Source of the DNA: Amphimedon queenslandica
Lineage: Eukaryota; Porifera; Demospongiae; Haplosclerida; Niphatidae
Direction of reading: 5' to 3'
DNA length: 64,000 nucleotides
Assembly: GCF_000090795.2 (NCBI RefSeq)
Contig: NW_003546250.1
Location: 481,902 to 545,901 of the forward strand
In this document: positions 1 to 14,700 of the stretch, piece by piece
Layout: the number at the start of each line of letters is the position of its first letter
How positions within the stretch are numbered: position 1 is the stretch's first letter
Notes under the pieces: model-generated
The model's input: the letters and a program-made list of their open reading frames with translations, nothing else
Database searches by the model: none
Told to the model about the DNA's origin: nothing
Position numbers and translations under genes: made by a program

Positions 1-749
1 TCCTATACTTCATTTGGTGTGATATGTAAATAAGATGCCAAAGCTCTAACTGGCAGAACCGATGCTACATAAACCAGAAATACATATAGACAATAATTAA
101 GAACACACTACAGTCCAGTACATGTTAGCTCTACATTACTAATAATACTGACATCAGTTCAGACTCACAGCTGTCGAAATCGTCATGTGCTGTGTATACA
201 TAGTTGATGGCATTCTCTTTAACTCTAGCATGTAAAATATCAGGCAAACCAAACCAGCCAATGTCATAGTATAAACAATTAGAGAAGCAATGGATGTCTC
301 TCTCCCACTTTAACAGTTACACATGAACTACTACTACTGACATCCCATGATGAGCTAAAGGTACTGTACATATAGATCATGGATTACATGTATATGTACA
401 CACATGTAGTCACAGACATGAAATGAATACTTTAATGTACATATAGTGAGTCTTCTTGTGACTCTCATAGTAAATAAAGTCTGAGGCATATCAGTTTACA
501 GTAAGAATGAAGCCATTATGACATTAAACACTATAATGCATTAGTACTAATGCATCACTGTATTCTGAAGAGAGTAGATTATACTGCTATTATTAGATAA
601 CTGGATTAGGACAATAGTACACACTAATAACACAGTACAGTACATATTATTATAATAGACTACTCAAGCAGGACACTATAAGTGTACTATACTTGAGGTA
701 TGACTGAGAAATGAAGAAGGATAGTAGAGACTGATTGGCATTGCGTTAC
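1..749. other. Left edge, no gene recognised (intron or 3' flank of DNAH2)
   Basis: This stretch lies downstream of the last DNAH2 coding exon I can identify. That exon ends in a clean donor (G then GTAACG, minus strand) at 750/749, so at least one more exon must follow. I searched the minus strand here for the conserved end of the family (a CPCYYYP-like block and a WIKRGTALL-like block) and found neither, so the last exon is probably off the window. The sequence is AT-rich with several TACATG-type repeats. A short open stretch near 170-225 on the minus strand has splice-like edges but no recognisable similarity. Confidence 0.5.
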
Positions 750-3700
750 CTTTGGCATGTTTCCTCTTATTCTCAACCGGTTTAAAGTTAATCGTTGGCA
801 TAGGACAGACCAGCTGCATTGGATTGGGCTCTATGAGACAAGACGACCTTCGGTCCCAGCCTGCACCTTCTAAAAATAGTCCCTTGATCCACACGCCTTC
901 CTACAACATTGCAGATGATAAATAAAGCAACTTGATACACCAAACACAATTAATGTCAGTACAAGCCCTTTTCTCACCCACAGCATTCTTAATTACGATT
1001 GGATTTTGCCTCCTACCATCAATGTAAGCTGTTGTATAAACACAATAGTAGGATAAACGCAATAGTAGGATAAATCAGAAAGAAAGATAGTGAGAAGTAG
1101 ATTCACAGCCTAAGGAGACCGTGGAGGACATAGTGTTATCACTACTCGAGAGGAAGGAGGAATGACGTAGAGAGATAAAGTATAATTCACACATACACAT
1201 GAGCTCATGCTTCCTGTTAATTATTATTATTAGAGAGATTCATGCAGTGATACACAAGTGTGTGTGTGTGTGTGTATCAATAGTAGAGTAGACTAAACGG
1301 CTAGTACCTTTGGTGGGTCAGTTATGTTGCTATCGTCAAGCGTAGACACATGAAATTCCCATGAAAGAGAATCGACGGATACCTGAAAATAAAATAAAAA
1401 CCGTGAGATCAGTTTGTAAGGTCAACTTCCTGTAGCAATAAAGCTATCTGTAGTACAGCAAACGAGGACAAGGTCAAAAGTAATGACATACTTTAAATAC
1501 TATAGCCTCAGGCTATTATCATGGATGTACATGTACATACGTATAAACCTGTAAAGTGCATGTAGAATGACATATTGTACTGTACATGAGGAAAAGCAGA
1601 ATCATTCAAATCAAAGGAGTGAGTGAGTGAGTTCACTCTCCCACATAAAAGAACACTCCACAAAAACATCCTTCATGCAATTGTGGGTGTACAATAGTCA
1701 ATCGTGCCAATTTATCTCCTGTGAAACTATAGGGCTTTCATTAACATACATGTACACAAGAGTAGATGATAAACCATCATCTACTCTTGTGTATGTGTAA
1801 TAATAAATTATCTGAAAGTAAAGACACACTCATTGTGTCCTAGTTATTTATGCACACAAGCTCTGGTTGCCAGGTGTGTGTGTGTATGGGGGGGACTTAC
1901 ATTGTTTTTTCTAGCTGCAGTTTGAAGGACAGCTGTTAGGAAACCAGTGGGAAATGTAAAGCCAGAGAGCCAGAAATGGATAGGAGGATGAGCAGTTGTT
2001 GACCATTGGTTGAACTGCTCTACTCTTAGGACAAGATCACGTGTCCATGCACCTAGTGGCTTTAATGAGGGAAAGGTCTGAGGAGAGAGAGAGGGGGGAG
2101 AAAGAAAGAAAGAAAGAAAGAGGAGAAGGGGAGGAGAAGAGAAGGAAAGAGAAGAGGGAAGGAGAGAGAAAGAGGAGGAAAGGGATATTATAAACATTAC
2201 ATTTTTTCTTTCTTTCCTTACCTTTCCCCACAGAGGTGGGACCTGTGCGTGATTGATGCAACTGAACACTTCCTCTAAATCGGCAGACATCACCACCAAT
2301 CCTTTGATACCTTTCTCAAGATCAACGAGCGATTCTTTCATTATTGTAAGCAAAGCATTATACCTCTGGATCTATATAGAATTAGAATGTCAAAATACCA
2401 TACAGTAGCATAGCATAAATCCTCAATTTATATGAGAATACATCTACATAATAACAGATCTTTTAAAAGTTATCTCATATCTTATACTGCATGCATAAAT
2501 ATTTGGTTCGCCATAAATATAAAAAGCATAAACACAGACATTTTTATTTCAGAGTCTAATGAAGCATAACGATTGCTTGACCTTGCAAAAAGGATACAGA
2601 ACATAAACTCAATACTAGCAGTAGTAGGGGGCATGTAGTACTACATGTACATGAGAGTGATACACTGTATACATACATACACAATCATCTGATTCATGTA
2701 CTACTAATTGGGTAAGGTGCATAGTAAAATAGTCTCTCCCACTCAATAGTCCACATCCTTGCCAAAGCTAAACAAACACATTCACACGACCATTGCAGTC
2801 ATCACAGGCTAAAGTGTTTTAAACAGTTCAAAAGTGGGGGGCTCAGCTACAAAATTATGAACTCCAGACCCCCTGCACTCTTTGATCAAACTAGGGGGGG
2901 AGACCAGGGTTTCCCATAGGATTTTGGCATAGTATACGCTTCTTGTCCTGTACAGGGTATTTCAACAAAATCACAAGGAAAGAAATCTTTATTTTTATAA
3001 CTTTTTCTGATACACCTACATGTTTTTATGTTCTATATCAAGTTTGAACTGATTCCAATTAAATTTCAATTTTTAATGAATTTTTAAAGTTGCTCCAAAT
3101 GCCATGTACTGTATTGTAGTGCTTGTCAGCTCATGAAGCTCATGCTGTTTAGCTCACTTAGCATGCTTTGTGGGAGGGGGGAACTCTGGCCCCTCTATCT
3201 CCCTGTGTCCTTATACATGTACAATTGTACATCTTCATATATAAACTCACCTCTTGTAGTAGGACCACATTCAATGGAGTCATGTCATCAGCGATCAGTT
3301 TAGCTGTTCCTTCATAATCGATGAGGTCTGGTATCCTCTTCAATACATCAGCAGCTAGATTAAGAACCTATTGATGATAATCATGCAGTATTGATATACA
3401 TGTACTGTAGACTGTGTGTACCTTATCTTCTGTGCTCTCTCCTACTGTAACTGATTGCTGTGGCTGAAGGGACAGCAATGTATCCAATACTGTCCTATAA
3501 TGATGATGATGATAATAATAATAATAATAATACAGTTTGACTTCTTTATAATCTACACAATACTATTATGTCTCAGAGGTGTTCTTTATTTCAGAGGCCA
3601 ATATAAGGTGACGGGGACATTACAAACATTAACAGCTTGGCATGCCCTTATTTCAGAGGTAGCAGCTCCAGTGGGAGGTTACACTGTATACACAAACACA

Positions 3701-6700
3701 CATTAGTACAAAATGTGTATGTGATCAGAGTATCATTAATACCAGTATAATGAGAGACAATTATATTAGATAATGCTCAAATTACACATGAAGAGGATCA
3801 GCGGTGTGGTGGGCAGTGTTTTCCAATTTGCCTAAGTCAGTTATGCTGGACTGCATTACATTAGGTCGATCACTATTGGCCCGGTAAATGAATTAAACAT
3901 TAAATTGTATAAACTCACTCGCATATAAGAAAGCACTGGTAGATTCCAGACACATAGTAACACACACACACACACACACACGCACACATCACATAAGTGC
4001 ATAGATATATCATTTGCTGTGTTGTTGTATGCACACACACTATGCAAGCAAGTCTTTAGTCTAGTGCACACACACACATGTCCTCGAGATGCTAAATGAA
4101 CTAACCTTGTCTCTCTGATTTGACTGGCAATATCAGCGTTGGGGTGCTGTCCAAATGCCTCAGGGTGGTCCGTATTAGGAAGACTGCTAATGTAGTCCTG
4201 AAAAACAATAAACAATAACGATAACATCAATCCATTGCAATACAACTGTATATAGAAACACTGGATGGTAATAGATCATTACAGACACAGTCATGTACAT
4301 GTAATGTGCTTTATGTACCATACAAATCCAACCATGCACTTACATGTAGAATTTTCTGTGTACATAAAAGTAATGGGAATAGCATTCATTATTTAAGTAC
4401 AACAATGCTCTTAAGTCACCAAATAAATGGATAGCATGGTTCCTATTGCTAAGAATGACGAGGCTTTGATCTACATGTACACATAAAGGAGTAGTCTGGT
4501 CCCGCCTCTTCATCCCATAGGACCATACACACAATCATACAATCATACATAGCTCTTCTATAATATATAGTGTATATGTACACGTCAGAGGCTTATAGTA
4601 ATAAACACGTCAGAGTATCTTTATAGTAATAAAGATACTTTGAAGAAACAAGAGATTTTAAATCATTTACAAATTGTCACAGATGATATAAAAGGCAGTG
4701 ATGATTCATTAGGCTAATAGTACACAGTGCAACCGCTGCTGCTGTTGCTGTGTCACTATAGAAGCTGAGGGAGGGAGACATAGCTCTTGGTAGTAGTAGA
4801 GACTGTGTATATATTGATTGTGAAATCATTAGCATAACGTTAACAAAATTAGTTTACAATTTAGACACAATAATATAAATATAATGATACTGCAATAATG
4901 ATAATAAACAATGGTACTAGCTAAAATTTGATTCAAAAGAAGATAGAGACACATACAGTTTGTAAAATAAAATTGAGAGAGAGTGAGAGAGGGAGGGGAG
5001 GAGGAGGGAAGGAAAAGGAGAAAGAGAGAGAGAGAGGGGGGGGGGAGGGTGAATTTTGGCTGTACCTTGTAGGATTGGAGTGGTCCATCTTTAGGAATAT
5101 AATAAGTATTTAATGATGACAATCTAAATTAACGAGTATACAAACAGTTCATCTTTAACAAAACCACTTCAAAGAATATAATGATTATATCAGATAATAG
5201 CTAGAGTTACAAATAATGATGAAACACTACTAATTGTTAATGTATACTGTACACTGTGCACTATAAGGCACACATGAGTCGCGTTAATATCAATCATATT
5301 GACATTGAAATACACACATGAGTCGCGTTAATATCAATTAACTTTCGTGCTTACTTGTAATAAGATGCTTCAATGGCGTCATCAACAAAGAAATCATTAA
5401 TGTAAGTGTAGAGTACTCTCCTGTCCCAGTCATCAGTGACATGTCCTCCATAATTCACACCAGCAATCTACACATCCATTATAAATCAGTGTACATATAC
5501 ATGGTATAATAATAATGATCATTTATATATAGCCAATGTTCATGGACTATATAAGTACATGTACATGCATATAGTAATGAAAATATATCAAACAAGAGAT
5601 AGAATGAAATTATACATTATACATGTACATGTACATTGTGTATACAGTATGTAGGGGAGTATTATTAAGAGGGTTATACTAATTGGTGTCATACAACATA
5701 ATTGCCAAAAAAACCACAAAAAGTAAAAAGCATTACTATAGTTAAGGTGTGTCTAGACAATAAGGAAACAGGAATGACTCTTTAATGTGAACTGTGATGC
5801 AGTGCCATTGTCCAGTAATGACAATTGTCCTTATAATTACTAGTAATATGCATGAGGTAATAGCTACTCATACCACACACACACACACTGTCATTATACT
5901 TATATAATTATGGATGTTGATGTTAGTGTATGACGTACTACAGTGATGCTCTGACTGACTAGACTGAAGAGATTATAAAATATTTTTTATCATCATGACA
6001 AAATATATTATTTATTAATATAAATCATGTACATGTAGGCCAGTATTACTTTATTTTACGAATCACTCATGTATACATGTCATGTCATGTCATGCTGTGT
6101 GTGTACTGGCAGTGTAGTGTTAGAGTAAAAACATTTCTCAAAATACATGTACATGTACATGCATATGAAACTACATGTAGTGATGCATATATGTAGTTTT
6201 ATAATGAATTCAATACAATAAAAAGAAAAATAAAATAAAAGAGATAGAGAGTAAAGTACAAAATACATGTACATATAATTTATCCATTCACAGACATCAG
6301 TAGTCAATGTATGGATAACCTAGCTGGACAGAGTGTTACAATGTTGACACTGGCAGTTAAACAACAATGCATTAAATTCCCCCATAACATTGGCAGTCAA
6401 TCCACCATATGTACCCTCTACAAGAAAATACCAACCAATTAGGAGTGGCCCAAACTAACATAAACAAACAAGATGCAATTGTAATTGTGTGTGAGTGTGT
6501 GTGTGTTTCTGGTTAGAGTATAAATGTCCCTTACAAGATATTTGAGTGCGTCCCAAGGCGTGTCAGGATACTCGTCCAAATATATACTCAGGAGATGTTC
6601 TGAAACCTGTTTCGAGAGAATTAAAAAAATTAATAATAAATTTTAAAAATCAATAGAAACAATAAGAGGAAGGAAATATACAGTATAGTCTCTCTTAATG

Positions 6701-9700
6701 GACACTCTCTATAGCGTACACCTCCATTTAACGGACAGCACCTAGTGTACCAATTACATTCCTTACTGTATAAAATAACATCCACATAAAGGACACCTCT
6801 GTATAACAGAGACACTTTCTTCTACCAAAGTGTCCATTATATAGAGGCTAGCCTATACATATAGTCTATTAGATAAACAGGATAGTTCCTGTAGCACTAA
6901 TAAGTATACTATTATTAGTATTATAACACAATGAATTCATTAGTGGATGGACTAATTAGCTTTTAGTTTGTTTGATCTCTCACAGACTGCATACCCAGCA
7001 TACCCACTTAGTAAAATGACACAAAAATGTGTACAACATCCACATAACATTACCAATATACATGTACATGTACATTTACAGGCATAAAATTATACTTTAA
7101 TACTACTGTATTAGCTTCACTATGATATGCTTTATATGTTAGAGGATTATTAATGCACTGTTACAATATAAAGCTATGCATTATCTGCTTCATGACTACA
7201 CTAGTGCTGATTCTGTTGTACTTGGGTGTGTTGAATGCTTCAATTATCTCTTCCTTTGTGTTAGGATAATCATCTAGAACTCTCTCATTCATCATCATCA
7301 TTACAAGCAATAAGCAATCTCAGTGTATAAAACAACACAAGAGTACAACTAACTGGTTAAATGAATAAATAACATACCAAGTAGACCAATTCATTATGAG
7401 AATATGTACATTTATAACTCAGTGCCTGTACAAAAGTACATTTATAGTATGGTGAATGTACATGTACATGTGCTGGAAATTAATGAGATTATGATGAGGG
7501 CCAACAAAGCATGACTCTTTCCTTGACTGCATTAAAGCTAATAGGCACGTATAAAGGAAGCGCACTTGATGATTATAGGAATGATAATAATATTAAGAGC
7601 TATTCCATATGATAACACAGGATACGAGCTACATAAAGCAAGGAATACAGACTAATTTATAGAGGAAATAAGTCATAAGATCCTCCATAAACTATACAGA
7701 GAAACTAATCAACTATACCAGCAGTACAATCATAGAACTAATAGCCCAAGAACATTGTTCTTTTACTGCCATAGAGATAGAGTAGCTCCATAATTACCTA
7801 CGCCATGCACTATAGATAGCACCATGACAATGATGTAAGTGAACATGAAAAATGTACGCTTGTAGCTAGTGGCTAGGAGAGAAGTGTATGTGCAATCGTT
7901 TCTACACTCCCTCTCATTCTCTCTCTCATTCCCTCCATTATCAGACACCTCAACTATTTGTTTATGCATATTTACACAAATTATCGTGTGATGGGCATTA
8001 GGCGAGTGATTGCACAACATACCTCAAAATCTGAGTCATTAAAACCATAGAAGATGTTCCAGCCGAGTGTGAGGAACTTCCTCCTCTCAATTAGAAGCGA
8101 ATGAAAGAAGCAGAGGGCAAACAGAAGCTTCTTGTATTTGAAGTCACACTCGCAGCGTGGGAATGTTGATTCATTCATTATCTGATATAAACGTTTCATG
8201 TTAGCCTTTAAGCCCTGAGAGAGAGAGAGGAGAGAGAGAGATAGAGGGGGAGAAAGAGAGAGATAGAGGGGGAGAGAGAGAGAGAGAGAGAGAGAGGAGA
8301 ATAAAGAGGCATTGGTATAAGGGAGACAGAAAGATTAAAAAGCAATGTGTCCTTGAAATGTACCTTTGGTGGTTCAGTGGTCATCTTGATGCCAGCTTGT
8401 AATATTGATATTGGGAAATCAGGATTAGGACTACTGCTTAGCCATAACCTGAAGTCTTTGTGAGGCTGTTTGATCTGCAGATAAAAGAAAGAAAAAGAGA
8501 GAAATTAAAAGAAGAAACAGAAGAGGTGCTGTACATGTACGTGTATTTTTAAAAGGGAGCACGCATTAGCGTGTGCGTCTCTGTAGGTCTGAGCGTGCAA
8601 ATGCAACAAATTAGATCCAAAACCACATCTAAACACATGTCCACTCATTTCCAATCATTACTCAAATACCAAACCCACCAAAGAGAGACTACTAGTAGTA
8701 CAATGATATACTCACTCACAAACTACAACATTCCACACTGTCTGAGCCTACATTTGGCAATGTTATTCATAAACAAATCCAGGACACCATAACAAATTAT
8801 GCCAAGACATAATTGAGCTGCTTGTATGGTCAACAGAAAGAAGATGGGAAGGAAAGAGGAGGGAACACACCTTAACCTTAGCCATTAACACACTGGAACA
8901 AATAAATAAACTACACTACAAGCTATAGGAGGATTATGAGCTATTATACTCTACATTATAAGAGCTACATAATGTACTTATATAGCATTAATATGAGTCT
9001 ACACTATATACTCTACATTACAGATTTACATAATTATACATAATACATGTACATGTGGGCCTACACTATGAGGTACATTTAGCCTCATTATGAGCTATAA
9101 TATCAAGTTTCAGGAAAGAGTAGTAAGTGACAGACAGGAGACTAGTTGATTGACAGATTGTGAGGTCCTATTACAACAAAGACATAACTATGTGCTTCAA
9201 GGTAGTATTTCTCATACCTCCCCCAGTGAGAGGGACATTATGACGAGACTAGATTATTGTATATACTCACTTGTAGCTCATCCTCAATTAGCTTGTCTAG
9301 CTGAGGCATCCAGCTTAGGGAAAGATGACAGTTTGCTAAAAATACCCAATTACCCTGAGAAAGAGAGAGAGAGAGAGAGAAAGGGAGAATTTAAAAAGAA
9401 TAGATAAAAAAGGTGATTTAAGATGCATTGTATAAAGATTGCATTGCAAAATGACAATATGACACATTTACATTGCAGTATTCTTTACTAAACAATTGTT
9501 GAGTAGTTTAAGTGCATGAACACAGCATAAGTACCTCTTTTGCTCCAGTTTCAATCATTCTCCGAGCCCGTGGTGCCTGGCCTTGTCCAAGTGACACTGA
9601 TTGGAATCTTTGTGCCATGCCAGACTGCTCTGCTAGCAAGAGGAGGCCAGTGGTGGGGTCCTAAAAGAGTAACACGTACAACATTTGAAATAAATGCATG

Positions 9701-11731
9701 CACACAAAACAGTTCATATACTTTTAAAATGCATCACTATCTGTTATATTAAAAATAAAACTCTACTCCAGTATACAATGTATAAATGCATGTACATGTA
9801 CTCAAAGCTGGGGTATAGCAATCAGTGCTTTTAATAGAAAAAGATAAGTTATGTTTATAGGAAGGATACGTGCTCCTCTCATTAATGGATCATTAATGCG
9901 GAGTGTAGTATGAGTGGTGTAGCAGATGGGACCATGTGGTATTTTAATGGGTGCAGCTAAATGCCTGAGTAAACATTAATTAGATAAAGTCATGGCTGCC
10001 AATGAGGTTTGTAGATGTTAGTAAAGTTGATGGCTAGCTGGGTTTAGTTATAGTTTCGTTATATTTTCTGATACATATTGATGCCCTTATGCTGTGTAGA
10101 AAGTTTGAGGTGATTCTGACTTCAAATTTTCAAGTTATGACCATTTTTAAAATGGGCCAATTTTTTAAAATTTCCCTGTACTATAGCCCATGGTTTTTTC
10201 CGAAAAATGGCTCCAAAATCACCCCCAATTTTTAATACATTTTTTGATACATATTGATGTCCTTATGCTATGTAAAAAGTTTGAGCTGATTTTAAGTACA
10301 ACTTTTTGAGTTATGAGGATCTGAAACATCACTAAACCACATGTACATGTACAGTCAGTACTGTATACTTACCACGCCAGGAGAAAGGACAAAAATCAAT
10401 GGAGTCCTACAACTAGAATCTTCAACTACAGCACCCATATTTAGCACAGGAGGCTCGACAAATCTAAGGAGAGAGGGAGAGAGGGAGAAAATAACTACAT
10501 GCACACCTCAAAGATAATTAACATGCCAACATGAAGGGAGGGGTATGTAGGACATTATTATTACTTTGCTCCTAAATTATTGATAACAAACGATGTCACA
10601 GTCTGGGGTACACGATCAGGACGAAGTGATCGAACGACTAACATCCTTTGAAGCTCATTACAGGAATTCTCCCACTCACCTAACACAAAGAGAGAGGGAG
10701 AGAGAGAGGGGGGGAGAGAGAGAGAGAAAGAGAGAGAGAGAGAAAGAGAGAGAGAGAGGGGGGACATAAGAAAGTATAAGGAATTAAGGTATAGTAATTA
10801 TTAACATTCATAAAAGATATTTTTCAAAATGGAAATAAAAGTGATCATTACCAGGTAGTGATGTTGTTTCTGGTGAGTCAGAAGTGAACCACAAGTGCCA
10901 CTCCCTAGGATACTGGTCAAATGAATTAGCAATACCCATGAAACTACCCAACCTATGACATAATAATAAACATATAATACAAGAAGACACAATATCAATC
11001 ACTGACATTACATTAGTCCCTTCTATTCAGTTCATTTCTCATTAGACTATACATTACATTACATGCATAAACTAACTTGTCTAATTCTGTGATATTGTCC
11101 CACAGAGCATCATCCAACCATTTGCAAGGATTGTCCATTTGAGCATCACGATCAAGAACCTAATATCCACATACATGTACATGTATATCTATTGAAACAA
11201 CACTGTACATGTACATGTACATAGATACATCCTTCTCATCAACTTTATAAAGACTGTTAATGTTATACACTGTTGTAAGTACATATACACATGTGCTATT
11301 GAAGTACAGTCTCCTAATTAAAGTTTGCACACAGTATTCAAAGGTTAATACATGTGTACTGTGAAAATGCTTTGGTTCTGCTACAGTGCATGTAATCCAA
11401 TGAAAGCTTACCACACCACCTCTAAGGAAGAAGCTGTACTCGTCCATGTTGAGTTTGCTGGCATTCTCCATTATCTTTACACACATTTGGAATGAGAAGA
11501 GAAGCTTGTGGCGTTCAAAGAGACCTCTACATGTGTATCTAAGAAAAAGATTAAATATAAAGGAGAGGGAGAGAGGGAGAGAGGGGAGAGAGAGGGAGAG
11601 TAAGGGAGAGAGAGAGAGGGAGAGTAAGGGAGAGAGAGAGAGGGAGAGTAAGGGAGAGAGAGAGAGAGAGAAGGAGAGAGAGAGGGGGGGAGAGGGAGAG
11701 AGAGAGAGAGGGAGAGAGAGGGAGAGAGAGG

Positions 11732-11763
<32 letters not shown>

Positions 11764-14700
11764 GGGAGAAAGAGGAAGAGGGAGAGAGAGAGGAAGAGAG
11801 AGGTGTGCGTGTTACTGACTGATAAACAGCAAAGGTATGATAGTCATTCAAATACTCTATCCTTTCCTCCAGTTTAGGATGCTTTAGACTCTTATCAATC
11901 GAATTAGAGAAGAGTTCAACATAAGCATCCAGTGAGAACTGGTACATTGGGTCAATCCGGCCCATATCATTCATCACAAAGAATAATATGGAGGCTCTTT
12001 GAGCACATGGACGATATCCCTACGAATAAAATATAAGGTACATAAATAATACAGTAAAATCTAGTACATGTACATGTACATATACATGTACATATACAAG
12101 AGGTTTTGTATACACTGGATTTCTGAAAATACATAATAATAAATCCAGTTACACAGTATACACTATAGAACAATTAGTACGTGTACATTTGTGTAAAATG
12201 CACTGCAATAAATTTTACAATTAAAATGACAAGTACATGAATAATTACAATTACATGTACATGTATATAACAGTATACCTCTCTTGCTGTGTCTATTTCT
12301 TTTTCAGTTTTCTGGTTCACTTCCAGTTGATTCTGTACGTCGTGTGCTGTTGCTTTGCTTGACTGAAGTGTGTTGACCAGTTTCTCATCATCAAGGAGTG
12401 AGCCCTGAGCTGTACTCAACAACCTAATGATGATATAATTATCACAATAATCAACATATAATGGTAATCATTAGTTTTAGAAGCATGCACTCTTAATATG
12501 TATGTACATGTACTTTGTGGGGGGGGATTTCTGGTAATTTTTTTACAAATTACTATGCATGTACATGTACATGTACATGCATGCAGCATGTAGAAGAACA
12601 AGTGCATAAAGATCAAAACGTGAGAAAGGAAGAGAGTGCAATGTACAGTACATGTACATACCTAAGAATCTCATCTTCAAGGTCTAGCAGTTTCTTATTG
12701 CTTTGAGCTATGTTGACTACCAGCTCGTCTTTCTTCTTCTCTAGCTCTGGCCTCTCCTTACGAACCACTATACCTAACAACTGAGCCTGTAAGCCTATTG
12801 ATAAGAGAAACAAAGCATGTAGCATAAGGGCATCAATATGCATCAGAAAATGTAATGAAAATTGGGGGTGATTTTGGAGCTTTTTTGGAAAAAATCATCA
12901 ACTATATTACAGGGTAATTTTTAGAAATTGGCATGTTTTAAAATTGGCAATAAACTTTAAAAAATTAGCTCAAACTTTCTACGTAGCTTGGGAATGCTGG
13001 AGAAGAGAGAGAAGAAAAGAAAGAGAGAAAGGAGGAGGGAGCAGAATAAATGAGAATAAGATTAAAAAGGAAGAAAGGGCCCATGTATGTACATCAAGTT
13101 TATGACATCATAATATTGTACCTTGCTCCTTAACGGCAAAGTTAACAATAGCAGTCTTGGTGGATATCTCTGGAGTGTAGTGTGGGTTGCTCAGTTTTGT
13201 TGTGATGTAAAACTTGAACTCAGGATTATACTCAACCTCCTTGTCTCCCAACCGAATCAACAACCGATTGCCTACAATAAAAATAAATAAATAAATATAC
13301 TGTAGCTATTTTTATAATAATCATAGTTTCATAGAAAATAATATGTTTACTGTACATCTGTATTTACTAGTGAAAGGTGAGAGGTAGGGATAATCAGGTT
13401 AGTACATCACCAGTAGACATATATCAAACAAACAAAATATCAACAAAATAAACTCACAACTCAACAGAAGAAATGTTTATCAAAACTGAAGAGGGAATTA
13501 GAGTGAATCATGTACATATCACATCTCAACAGGATAAACATTTAAGAGGGAATTGCAGGTGCATTTATAAATCATCAGTAGATTAATTTTACTATGTACA
13601 TGTATTTTTGAAGTTATTGACTACCAAATGATGGAGCTACAGTAGCAAGTAAAGTACATGTACATGTACATTGTAGCTAATGCAATTGAAAATTGTACCT
13701 TGCTTAATGAGTGATTTGTTAAGTATTGGGGCAAGGGATGGATCCAATTCCTCTTGTACATTCTGCAACAAGACAGGACTGCCAAATTGTATAGAGTTCT
13801 CTAATGTTCTCAGGAAGTCCTGCTGCTGCAGATCTATTATCTTCAGTTTCTATTTGAAACACAAACAAATAATTATAATTAAACATTATTATATACATGT
13901 ACATGCCTAAAAAATAAAAGCTACTAATATGCATGGTACTAGTATACATGCAAATTGGTATAATAGCAAAAACTATGGCAATTTTCAATTCTCAAGAAAT
14001 CAGCAGAGCTAATATTATAATATTTGCATAACGTTGCTAATTATACAATTACATACGCTACATGTGAACAATTATTTCTGACGTACACGTACGTGTACAT
14101 GTACGTGTACATGTACATGTACGTGTATATATGCGACATTGTTTTTGGTTGCTAAATGAAATCAAATATCAAATATGGCTCACACCCAACAACCAGGAGA
14201 TTACACTGCATACTGGAACTAAATACTGCTGATATGAAGGAAGGCGCATGTTCAAGTGCACATGTACAAGTATAAACATTAATTACAAGTTATAAGTACA
14301 TGTACATGTATGTATATATACAGGAATTAACAGGTAAGATTAGGAGGAATGACTTCACTGTTATGAAATAACAGGACTCCAGTAATAACTGATGAAATAA
14401 TCTCTGACTAATGACGAGTGATACCACCACTAACTTATGTTCTTACTAAAGCTGGTAACTTTGGAGGGGGAGACTTTAGATAGCTAGCTGTATTAGTCAA
14501 AATAAAATCAGCCATTTTGAGCCATCCTGTGCATGCTCAATAACACAATTAGGTCATAAATTTGCCAAATTAAACCTGTCAGTTACCAATAATATGAGAA
14601 AACTTCCCCCTCTACATTACCAGCTACATACGGTAATTAGAATACAGATACAACTAAGGTACATGGTACACGGTACAATGTGTTCATTTCTTACTCTGTG

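Noticed and set aside
170-225. Candidate coding exon on the minus strand with splice-like edges
   Set aside because: No similarity to the DNAH2 C-terminus or to any family I recognise; too short to support.
11446-11977. Long open frames of alternating Arg/Glu/Gly or Ser/Leu/Pro on both strands
   Set aside because: They are translations of the GA-rich tract within a DNAH2 intron; only the flanking DNAH2 exons are real.
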